This document shows positions 1-12,300 of a stretch of DNA of 64,000 nucleotides, one piece after another. The DNA lies in assembly GCF_026914265.1 (NCBI RefSeq), contig NC_069127.1, positions 68,110,723-68,174,722 on the forward strand, in the 5' to 3' direction. Source of the stretch: Mya arenaria (taxonomy: Eukaryota; Mollusca; Bivalvia; Myida; Myidae). The notes under the pieces are model-generated. The model did not search any database. It was given only the letters and a program-made list of their open reading frames with translations, and had not been told where the DNA came from. The stretch's first letter is position 1. Every line of letters starts with the position of its first letter. The position numbers and the translations under genes were made by a program.

Positions 1-210
1 GAAAACCTATGCAAACCTATGTAGTTTGTGTTTCCGGACGATACCTCTTTAAAAATGTGTAAATCATTGAAAGTGTAAATGAGGCACCTTATATGTACGT
101 GTAACTAGTTTGTTATTCCAAACGCATAAATGTGTACACGGCAAATCATGTGTATACAAAACACGTGTTTTGTAATAATATGAATACAAAAAACTATGGT
201 GTTAATCTAG

Positions 211-348
211 ATACCACACAAAGCGAAAAGATCAAGAAAATAGGCGAGATTGACAGAGTTGTTGCTACGGAATTACTGCTAGACGCCATAAAACAGTCAC
301 GTGATCGAGGAATATGGCGGGAATTTATGACAGCTTTGGAAAGAACCA
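211..348 (+). CDS. Exon: C-terminal half of first CARD
   Basis: The open frame ends at donor GTGAGT (349). It reads as the last helices of a death-fold domain: VVATELLLDAIKQSRDRG followed by IWREFMTALERT. This matches the end of the first CARD of MDA5/RIG-I-like receptors, where an 'AELLL...W..EFVEALRRT' pattern precedes a second CARD. The 5' boundary (acceptor 'gttaatctag', 201-210) has a weak pyrimidine tract and is the least certain boundary of the gene. Codons are open upstream to 132, so the exon could be longer. It leaves phase 1, matching the next exon. Confidence 0.6.
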
Positions 349-3300
349 GTGAGTAGCAAATTCCTTTTCAAGGCTTTCTTTAGTATGAATGTGTACTGAA
401 TATAATCAACTTCATCGGCTGGATGTTTTTTATTGTTTTTTATTGTCTATAATTATATTTCCTGCAGAATATATTGCACTACGACAAAAACTTCACGGAG
501 ACTCTATTCACGATGACACTTCCGAAATAAGGTATATTGAGATTATGACGCCCCAACTCAGACAAATTATAAATCCATGTGAGATAACATCCGCGCTTCT
601 TTCTCGTGACATTCTCATTCAAGACGACGTAGAGGAGATTCTATGTGAAGCAAACAATCGTGGTTCGATAGCAGCAACAGATATGTTATTGCAAAGGGTA
701 TCTGGGAAGCATCCCAAATGGTACACTGAATTAGTTGCAGTTCTTTTTACTAGCGGTATGAGTGATGCAGGAGATATCCTTCTTCAAGGTTTTAACCGTA
801 AGTATGTTGAATTTATATCATAGTCTTCTAAAGTATACGTTTACAGAGGAATATTTTCGCATTTAGAAAAATAATATGTTTCAACGAATCTTTACGTGAA
901 CAATAAATGCAATGTTTGTTAAATATCTGATAATTGAGATAGTTGGTAAATAAAGAAGGCTCATACATTAGGTTTTGAAAATTTCAATCATAGTTTGAAC
1001 ACACCTTTCCGTGTATAGTATATAAGATGAAGAAGAAGTAAAAGAAGAAAGTCTAGGGGAAATATAACACATAATAAATATTTGAAATAAGCTAACATGA
1101 CCCGTGATGAAAACGAGTTAAGTTTTTGTTTTGTTCTCCACAGAATGCCCTAGAAAATCAGAAGATTCGGAATCGTATTTGACACGAACACAAGTTCCTA
1201 AAACAGGTATGGACGTACTTGCTTTTTAGACTTATTTACAGTGTTAGTAAAATATATACCTTTACTAAAATGTATTATTTTTTCCATTAAAATACATCAG
1301 TAGCTCAAATGCTTTAATTTTTACAACACAAAACATAGTTATACATAGCAACATTGAAAACTGTTGGGAAAAGGGTATATAAGCATTTCGTGAACAGAAT
1401 ATAGCTAAATAGGTACAATATATGCTGTACGAGTTATTTTTCATATATTTATGTATACGTTGTTTTCGATTATACAACAGGAGTGACGGTGAAACACCTA
1501 AGGAAATATGTAAAAGAGAGAAATCCTAACACAGGTATTTTAAACCGAATCTGTTTAATTTTCAAAGAAAATGTTCAGGGTTTATATCGATATATATATA
1601 CACTCTTTCGCAAGGTTGAACACACATTGCTACATGTTTTGGTGTGCTTTAAGGAGTGTCAAGAGCTTTAGGAATGTTTCGTCAGAAACTTGTTTAAATT
1701 CCGTTTATAATTCAACGGAGGATAATAAAAACATATCGCTATGTTTTGAGTCAAATTATTCCAGACTTTGAAAATAACAATGTCTTGTCGCACTTGACGA
1801 TGTGCTATTACGCCATTTTTAAACGAAGTTTTTATTGTGTATAACCACTGTCTTAACAAAATGAACGATGCGTGATGCAAGTCATTACTATCTATGATTA
1901 TTCGTATAACTTGTATTTATAGGCAGCAGCAAAGAGCAGCCAAGGCCACATTCTTCAGTTCTCTCGCTAACAGATGTTGGCACCAAGTGTAAGATTGTTT
2001 TAATGCAGTTATAAGTAAGGTGGTATTATCACCATCTACTGGTAATTATGTCTCATTTGCCGAGGAAAAAAAGATTTTTATACACATTATAAAATTGTTT
2101 CAACGGAGAAGAATTAACAGAAATTGATATGTTTTGTGTCCAAATATTCCAGAATTTGAAATAAACAATGCCTTGTGGCATTGGACGATGTTGGGCCTAA
2201 CCAAAATGAAATTTTGCACGTTTTATTACGCCATTTTTAAACGCAGTTGTAATGTGTATAACGACTGTCTTAACAAAACGCACGATGCGTGATGCAAGTC
2301 ATTACTATCTATGAGTATTACTTTTCAAATGCCATCCGTATAACTTGTATTTATAGGCAGCAGCAAAGAGCAGCCAAGGCCACATTCTTCAGTTCTCTCG
2401 CTAACAGATGTTGGCACCAAATGTAAGATTGTTTTAATGCAGTTATAAGTAAGGTGGTATTATCACCATCTACTGATAATTATGTCATATGTTATGTATA
2501 TTATTTGCCGAGGAAAAAAAGATTTTTTGCATATTCGTCATAGGAACACATGACGAAATTGTTTAAAACGCATATGCAATCAACAACTTGTTTTATCTAA
2601 ATATCGGAGTCTTTAAATGCATATTCCTTTTGATGTTAGTTCTTGTTATTCCTGAATTTCCTTGCAAATCCCGATAAAACTATATGGTAAAATGTTTCAA
2701 ATTTATATCTGACGTAAAGCTAGTTTAATGCTGTGTGGTCTGTTTGTGGTGAATGTACGTTTTTGTCTCTCGTTCAGTGTCGTTTGGGCCCTTAACATAT
2801 GCCTCAAAACAGGGTTGAGCTTGTCCCTGTAATTTGCATTGTATTATTGTCACTAATAACGTGATTGATATTTCGGACATTTTTAAAAGGACATAATTTC
2901 ACATAGATTGAGTATGTTTGTTCAAATGTTTATGAATAATAAAATTCCCCAGAAGCTTAGAACGAGCACATATTCATATACTTACAATGCATTTGAAACG
3001 CTTTAACTCAGCAAAGGTTCAAGCTGTTTGTACACACGTATTCTCAGATTATGTGCGGGCATGGTGTGCTTACTAACATTGTTCTGCTGCTGGAAAAGTT
3101 CAATGGTGGCAAACGTCCGTGTCCGCTGACAAATCTCCGAAATATCCATCAAGTTCCTGTTTACCTTTAACGTCAAGACAACGTGGTTAAGATACTGGGA
3201 GAAATTTACCGTCAGGATAGATGGTGGTGCTACGAACAAAACATAGAAGGCGCATTGACAAGTTTCATGACCAAATAAATAAAATATTTGGTACACTCAG

Positions 3301-6300
3301 AAAACATCATAGCTATTTTATAAGACTTAGCTCAAATTGTTCGACTGTTTTCAGAATTTTAAGTAACAAATAAAGGAAATATAACAAAGGTTTCATTAAT
3401 TTTCAGTTTGTCATACACCAAAAGAAGAACAGAATTACTTGCAACGAATTGTACAAAAACGAGAATTTGAAGAACATGTTTACGACGAGCCAGCTTACGA
3501 AGTAAGCATCTTAACTATATCGAATAGGTTCAACAAAATAGTTTCCATGCAATTATATATTATAGTATTTTCTAATCGGACTGTTTCAATCACAACTGTT
3601 TCAATAAAGTATCTTTCACTAATCAACTTTCAATAACAAAAAATGCTGCTATCAACGATACGAAACATTTCACCAGTGCCATCGAAAATTCCGATGTTGG
3701 CTAGAATTTCTATTTTGCGATAACTTTTCAATCAGATATACAATCAAATGACGCGTGTCGAACGACCAATACTCGTTTATCGAATCGTATTTGACTATTG
3801 GCTGACAGTGCATGAGAACGAAGTCAACTGGTCAGCAACTAGTTGATTGGTAGCAGAATAATTTGAACGACACGATCATTTTAAAGAAACTTCGTGGCTT
3901 CAGTGTTTGACTTGAAGTATCTAACTTATTCGCCAAGGATCTCGTTTGTTTATAGGACAAAGCCATACTATTTATATTCATTTGGTCTTCGGAGTTTTCG
4001 ACACCACAGTGTAAGGATAGTGAGCATAATGTATAGGCAAAATATTATTCTGGTTCAAGTTACCCCTGAATCTTTAATATTCCTTAACTCATTCAACCAC
4101 CGACTTTCGGAAGAAGATAATTGATCGTACCTTTAGTGTGACCGAGGTTTAGTATATTCATCTTGGTAAAATGCCATGTATTGTTGCGGTTTTTGTTTTA
4201 AAACAGAGATACATTTGATGTTAATGAAAATTCTTTGGTTTTAAAACAAGAGGCATCTTTACAGGAAAACCCCGAAGACATGGAGGTGAAAATACCCGAA
4301 GCAGGTAAAGATTACACTTACTGTTATTTGTGTATTCACATGTGATAAAAACTTGAATGACACATAAAGTATCAATTAATACAAGATATGTCATAGACAC
4401 GACCATGACATATTGAGCCTTGTCCTAGGACCATTAAATTTTTTTATATTTATAGCCATTTCGAATAAAAAATAGCCACACATAAGCCTAATTTAAACTG
4501 CTAAACTTGGTAAATACCATACTGGTGAGAGTCTGAAATTCAAAGCTACGACGTGTTTCTATGAAATCCAAAGTAAGCATTGACCTGAAGTAAAAGCTAA
4601 CTTCCTACCTAAATATTATGCGTAACACATCTCATTGTTGCTCTTTACAATCCATTGAAATATTTACTTTCGGCAGTCCTTAACCACTGGGATAATTATT
4701 TTGAACAATACATTTATAATGGAACAAATCATAGGCTCTGAAAAAATCCCTATATCATGGAATCATTCTAATCTGCCTCTTCAAACAACATGACTAAGTA
4801 AATTGTCATGCTGCAAGCCGTTCCATGCCAGTAACTATAATCATTCAGACAATTGCACAATTGCACAGCCAATTTTAAGGTAAACAAAAACCACTACATA
4901 TAACGCATGTTCTGTCTACCTTCGCGAACAAATAGTAAGTGTTCAACCCAAAAAGTCAAAATATATAATATGAAAATCTTTACTCTAAGTCTCTCTAAGT
5001 TTTAAGGTCAACGTCAGCGAAAATATGTATTGCGCAACAACACATTGTCACTTTTACCAGTTATAATTTTATGGAAAGCTGTAGACGAAGTTCGAGTCAA
5101 ACAGTTGTCACCCGAAGTTCTTATATATAACTTTTCCAAAACCATGACCAGGAGTGTCCAAAGTCAAAACATAAGTCTTGCACTGCTACAAATGGTGCTA
5201 CTGCATTTGGTGCTTGTCACTTTGAATATAAAACGATGAAAAAGAACTGCAGAGGTAGTTCGGATCACACTTTTTCGTAATTTTCCTAAGGTCGGACACA
5301 TAGAATCTATGGTAAATTCAAAGACATAGACGTATGATGAATGCCTATCTGGGCTGAGCGCTTAGGTTTATATTATTTTTAAGATAAGATAGTGTTGTTT
5401 CTTGTTCTAGCAGATGTTTTCAAGTATACGTTTTACCTTTCATTTTTACCTTTTCAGTAGCTGTCTCCAGTAATGTGACCGAATGTATTTTGCATTTTCA
5501 CTTTACTCCAAAATGTTTCCTTAAACTTTTCTTATACGACGCCGTCCTATATGTTTTCATTTGAAAGGATAAGAAAATTTAACTGTCTTGTAAAATTGCT
5601 ATTTATGTATGTCCTTCCTGTGTGAAAGTTCAAATGTGCCCACTTTATACTAAACGGTTAAACGTTTAAATTAAGCCATGAGGTGGGAGACAAAATTGCA
5701 AAAATGACAACGATCAGTTCTAACGGAAATCAACTGCCATGTAACAGATTACAAGATTATGACAACATATTCTGCTACTGCATTGAATAGGCTCCCTGAT
5801 TAAGGCCTAACGAAGTCCGTGTTAAACCAATATTTAGATTCCTTTGACTATCCTTTTTTCATGATTAAAGCTTCGTTTTGTCCTTAGTAACTGTATATTG
5901 CCCGTTTGGACATGTGCGGCAAAATTGTTAAGCTATTAACTTTATTTTTTACTCCATTTTAAAGAGAAAACAATTACGCTGGTCTTTCCTATCATGTTTG
6001 TATGATATTCATCACTGGACATATTTGCAATAAGACTTTGTATTATTGAAATTTACATATAAATGATTGTTGGTATCAATGTTTAGTCATTTGATTTACC
6101 TTTATCGAAACGAGTTAGTATTTTAACGTCACATACGTACATTACCACGATGTAGCAAGGTCGAAATCATTACTTGTGAAAAAGCTCGTATGTATTGTTA
6201 TTTTGTGTATTGATGTGTGGTACTAACAGCTATCATATATTTATCCAATGAAAAATTTTGGTCAAAGTATATTAAATATAACATTTTAGTGATTATGAGC

Positions 6301-9300
6301 GTTTAGCATCATGCATATAACTACTCGTTGTTTCAGAAATTTCGAATAATCAGTACCTTAGTATGGATAGCTCCTTGACGAATGAACTATTTTACATTAC
6401 CCCGCAGGTAAGATGCATTAGCTTGTATATTTCATTTATGCGAAAGCATATATGACAATAACTTTCTTTGGCACTGACTGTTAACATGCATAAACAGGTA
6501 AATGTCGAATATAAGCGGTTAATGAAGCAATACCATATTTGAAAGACAATGTCAGTTTAATGTTATTAATATCATGGTATTTTTCATGCATGTCGAAAAA
6601 CTATAAAATAACGTTACGGCAGGGGTTCATCAAATGCGATAACACACTTTGTTATAATTATGAGTTTTGGCCAAAATATTTTACCGAAGGCGAATAGCAA
6701 AACAATGCATTGTTGCGAGATCCTAATTATGGCATATTTCGATTAAAAATGGTAATAAACTCGGGGACAAAAGAAACGCCTCGTGTATATATATTGCAAT
6801 AAAAGCAATATGTCACAAAACAATCGTGGAAATCGAAAACATATCCCCATAACTTGTCCTTGTCTAAACATACAGGTGGAATATTTTGCATTTTAAACCG
6901 CTCCAATGGTTGTTCGTGCACATCGGGTTCGAGCCCGTGATAATCGAAAAATCCTAAACAAAATGTGTTGTTTTAACCACTTACTCTATTTTATGATCGA
7001 TTTACAGTCGAATACACGTCAAACTTATAAAACGTTAGAAATTAAAAATGCCACGTTTAAGTTTTGAAAATGGGAATAGGATTATAGGCCAACTCGATAC
7101 TGATGTTTCTCAGTCTATTGTCGCAACTCGGTTTAATGTGAGTAGATCGATTATTGTGCGTCTTATGAAAAGATTAAGGTATACTAGGACGATAAATGAC
7201 CGACCTCGCTCAGGTGCATCTAGGGTAACTATTCCCCGTCAAGACTTACACATACGTAAACGTCATTAGCTTGAACGTTTTTTGACGGTACATGCAACTG
7301 CTGTCGCGATAAGAGAGTATCAAATTCGCTGTCATCGCCCTCTCATCGCGTGATTGGAACAGTTTTTTGCTGAGTGATGAATCACGCTTTACCTTGCTCC
7401 ACACTTATAGCCGAGCGCGAGTATATCGTCGAAGTGGGGAACGATTCAACAGGAACGTCATTCTGGAAACTGATCAGTACGGAAGGGCGAGTGTAATAGT
7501 GTGGGGTGCAATAAACCATAGTTTTCGGTCAGAACTCATCGTACTTCAGGGAAATATGACCGCCAGACGATATATTGAATTAGTATATGCCTATCAATTC
7601 CCTTTCCCATATCCAACAGTGAAAATACAGCAAGCCGTATTGAAAAATCCGTATCATGATGCTCTCGTGTTCTAATTCCGTATCATGCGAGTACCGTGTG
7701 TAATCTCGGAACTACTTTCGCGTTGCTAAATAGCGTGACGAAAAACTGGTAAAACCTGTCAACTTTTAAATACATTAAATTATCTTACTTTACTCACGCT
7801 CCATAAGCATGTAAATATTCAGGTAAATGGTTCTCATGTTCTTCAAAGAACCATGAGGATAAGCACGAAGCAGAGAACACTTCCATTCTATCTAGACAGT
7901 TACTTCAGTGAACTAGTTGTTTGTCATTTCGAAGTTCATAAATTGTTGCATTAGGCCACAACAAATTGATCATTTGTTCTACGGATTTTGCCAAAAAAAA
8001 GTAGGAGCGAGCGAGCGAAAAAAAAAACTTTTTTAAAAAAATTAAGGCAAATTAGAGGCGAGCGAAAAGCGAAATTTAATTTTTTTTTTTAAATGTATAT
8101 TTCTTACCAAATTTATCATACAATTATGTCAAGAAATGCTTTTTAATTGCAAAAAAAGGTTCTCAGTTATAAATGAAAAGGTTTTGAATGTATCACATGA
8201 AAATCTGTCTCAATATTTAACAAATTGCAATAAGATCCAGTGCTTTACTATAAACTTTCAATGCATCAGCAAATTAAATGTGGATATTATTGTAAAGACA
8301 GCATTCCTAACAGTAACGTGCAATTATTCGAAGACCAAAAAGAACAACTATTTCATTCATTTCGTACTAATTTGACTTACTATCACAAAAAAACATTATA
8401 GACAAGTAAGAGTAATTAATCATTTGAGAATTCTAAATATTGGGTCAGGTCTAAATTTGAACCTCTTGAATAACACGATAAAATTGTAGTGATATTTACA
8501 TGGCAGAATATCGAAAATGTAAATAACATAGAGCACATTTCTGAAAAAATACACTGTGAATTGAATTGTGTGACAATATTATTGAAGCAGTATCAAACAA
8601 ATCTCCAAATGTGGCACTGGTCATTATATTAAGTGCATGTGGTGGATTAAAGATGTTTCCGTTTCAAGACCTCGCCTTACCCACGAACCTATGGTTTATA
8701 GGTCCGTGCCTTGAAAAAGAATAACATGACAGTCTCCATAGCTTCAATGAATATAACAAACAGGCCACTTTATCACTAATCGATCAAAGAAAATAAGTGC
8801 GATAAGGCCTTTTTTTAGATATATAGGAATGTCATTTTCATCATAGCGGAATGGTGTTAAAGTTATCTGCTGTGTACGCATTTAAGGTTGTTATCTACAT
8901 ATTGAAAAGCAATTAAAAAAAAAATATTATGTTTTTAAGTTTTTCTCTTTTTTTCAAAAATTAATTCATTGATTAGTCTGTCCTCTCCACATGCGTCAAG
9001 TAATTGTGATTGACAGTTGAGGGTGCCGTTGTCTAAAGGCAGTTGAAGCTAACGTCATGAACCCGAATTGGGGTTTGATTCGTAAACAGCTACCAAATCG
9101 CATTGCCATCTTGACATCTATTCAGTGCACAATCAATGAACTCTTACATATACTTGAACGATAAGCGCTAAGTGAAGTATATAGAAGGTTTCAAAAGCAA
9201 AGATTTGTAGATAAACAAAGTGAAGCAAAACCATATTTTAAACCAAGTTAATATAGATAAGTGTCAATTGAAGTAATACACTATTTGAATGTCTAAGTTT

Positions 9301-12300
9301 TGTGGATAAGCGTTGAGGGAAGCAATACCATATTTGAAATGTAAAAGTCGAATTTTATGACTTCGGTTATACATATCTTATAATATATGCCGTACATTTA
9401 TAGTGTGAAACGCCATTGCCGGAGGAGCCGCCACCAGTGCCAATGCGTATTTCAAGGGGAAAAAATGAGTCAATGCCTATTAAAGATGAAAATGTACGTT
9501 TTAACAAACATTCTTGCTAAGGAACAGTCTATAGATTTTTTTTCAAACTAGGGTTATTTCAATGATCAAACGCCTTTATATATCATCATTATACCATCAG
9601 CCAGAATCTATTTCGACTCAAATTGTTTTACACATGGACATACTTCATGTGAATCAAGATGGCTAGTCTGCCATTTCGCAATATTTGAGCGCTTTATGAG
9701 GACCTGATAGTTGTTTTATTTGGTGGTGCTTAGCAAATTTAGAGCATTATGTTTAAAAGGCGTTGCTCAGAATATATTTGTTCAGTTTCATTTCTACGAA
9801 TACATTTGTATGAATTGCAGGAAGTCGCTGACACAAAAGAGAGGGCTGAAAGAGGTATGTACTATGAAATATGGTTTCATATCTTATTGATACTATTGTA
9901 TTTGTCAAACTTCACGAAGTGGTTATTTGCCGTTTGAAAACAGTTCAACTTCGATACTGCTAGGAGGTCGTATGGTCGAACTCAACGAATCGATTATTTG
10001 CCTTTTGAGATTCCGCTCGGAGATTGTTTTCAACTAGATTGCTCTTGAAATGGAAAAATATAAGTTAGATGTTGTTTTGATTTATATTAAAATATATTGT
10101 ATATTTCATATTTATCTATTTTCTGCTATTATCGTTTAACAGTTCTGTATCCCTGAAAATTGTCATGACTTCTTCACTGTACTTATATTATATTTCAAAA
10201 AGGTTTATTTTTAACTTGAACACATTATCAACAAGCATTTTCACTCTCCCTCTCTCGTTTTCAGAAACTGTTTATGTGTGTGCAGTAGAGGACTATGAAA
10301 CACTCTACGTAAGAATTAAATTTATTAAATATTGTAACGTTATTTCTATTGTATGTATGCTGCTACTCTCGATAGATTTGATGAAAAAATATAGGATCGG
10401 TTGTCATATAATAAAATAATTTATGCAAAGGAAATGTGTTTGTAAGCGAGCCTTTGGACGAGTTGAATACAGTTGTGTAGTATTTGACGACGAACTTATA
10501 AAAAAAAAATATCAGTTTTTTTCAGTAAAAATACGAAAGGCATTACCTGTTTCACATGTATAGCTTCAGAACCGAACACCAAAAAGCATGTCCATTTCAA
10601 AGGCTGCATGCATTGCAGAAATGTAGTATCCGGAATATTTTCATATGAACTATATTAATATATTGAATTTACTTCGAAGAAGCCGAGATTGAATCCGTTA
10701 CGTATCACACATAAATAGTTACCTAGTGATAAATTGTTAATTGTTTTGAATCATGGCATCAAGCTTGTTTGACGACATTACGATTGTATTGTCAGTGAAT
10801 AGTCTATCATAAAAACAAAACGGAAAAAGAACTGTATGAATCGCAGGAATTTTACCCTTAAAGATACTATTTTTTCGAATGAAATTGTTTACAAAAAGTG
10901 TAGTGATATATAAAATGAACAATATATAGAACAATGTCATATTACACTTGTGTTATACAGGAAAATGCATGATTCTTGTGTTTAACCGTAAACGACATTA
11001 TACATGGGATAATGAATATCATACGGCCAACGCCTCGGGTGACATTCTGCTCATGGGTTGACAATATCAATGTCACACATGCCGCCATATGATATATATT
11101 TTATTATACCGAACAAAATAAAGTCCATAAAAAGGTTTTAAAATGCTTTTAATTCATTTAATAAAACAAGTTTAACAAGGTAAACAAAATATAACATTAT
11201 CAAATTACTATATCTAGAACAAAATTTCACCGTTAATAATTCTAAAATTTAATTTATTTCTTTAGTTTATTTAGTTTTATTGTCCATCAAGAGTGTCTTA
11301 CAAATCGAGACATGTTGACTTTCTGTCGTCTGATGTTTTTGTGTACACATTGAATAATGTTTTCATTTATGTATGTGCTTAAGGGAGGCAATCACGTAAT
11401 GATTTAGCAAAATATCATTGCGGTCACATTACCTGACAGTGAATTTTCGCTTGTTCACGTGTCAAAAAGTTTGAAAATGTTTCTGATAGTCAAAATATCT
11501 CTTTTTCGGGTAATGGGATTTTATCATTGTAGACAAAAGTGAGGTATAATAAATATAAATATCAATATAATTTGACATCGATTAAATTGGGGTGACTAAG
11601 TCATTTTGTTTGTTAGTTATTCTTACGACATGCCGAGTTATTGTATGTGCATAATTATAAAAAGTGTATTCAATATTTCAATATAAAATGTCAAAAAGTT
11701 TAAACAACATAACAGGAACGACCTATGTCCCTTCAATATGCATCTTAACATTACAGCGGGGACAACGATCGTTTAAAAAGGGGGATGTAATTCGTGTTGT
11801 AAAACCCATAGACGGTGAAGAAGACGATGAATACTACCAGTGCAATGATAAGGAAGGGCAACTTATTCCTAAGATTTGTGGTAAGATCGATGCATGTTCC
11901 TAACAACATTAAGTTTACCAAAGAAGTGACTTCAATAAGGGACTTGGGTGAGTTACGTGTCCAAGATACTGACATAAGGTGTTTTTATAGCTACATTGGT
12001 CAAGAAGAATAATTGTTTGTGCGCATTGACCGGACAAGTGACTTATTGCTTGGTTGACATCAAGATTTTTTTTCAAAATAGAGAAAGGGTTCTACAGCTT
12101 GTAACTAAAACTGCTCCAAACACTTATAGGTTAAAAGAATTAATTTGAATATTTGATATAACACAATAAAGTTCATGTTTTTAACTCCACTAGGGGGCCT
12201 TTCTCTTGTGATCTCAAAAAGGACATTAATACCCAGGAATTGCATTCGATATTAAAACAATATCACTTTAACAAGAAATATTTAAATTAGTCATGTGTCG

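Larger units (their letters stand above)
6408..9403 (+). other. Intron of the CARD-SH3 gene carrying transposon debris
   Basis: The 3.0-kb intron holds a broken Tc1/mariner-type transposase (about 7048-7670) and an A/T-rich 'gagcgagcgaa' stretch near 8005. Near 8690 is a short segment around 'atggtttataggtccgtg' that recurs near 32010. It shows no coding exon of the host gene. Confidence 0.55.

Noticed and set aside
4207..4304. Longer open stretch before the 40-nt linker exon (reads DTFDVNENSLVLKQEASLQ)
   Set aside because: Its acceptor would need phase 2, but the previous exon ends in phase 0. The internal acceptor at 4264 fits phase. It may still be used if an unseen exon intervenes.
6924..6946. 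B-box-like 'gggttcgagccc'
   Set aside because: No A box or paired stems at the right distance upstream; probably the tail of a SINE fragment.
9020..9085. tRNA-like stretch ('gtctaaaggcagttgaag', 'ggggtttgattcg')
   Set aside because: The B-box-like part is imperfect and no cloverleaf can be drawn with confidence; at most a decayed SINE head.
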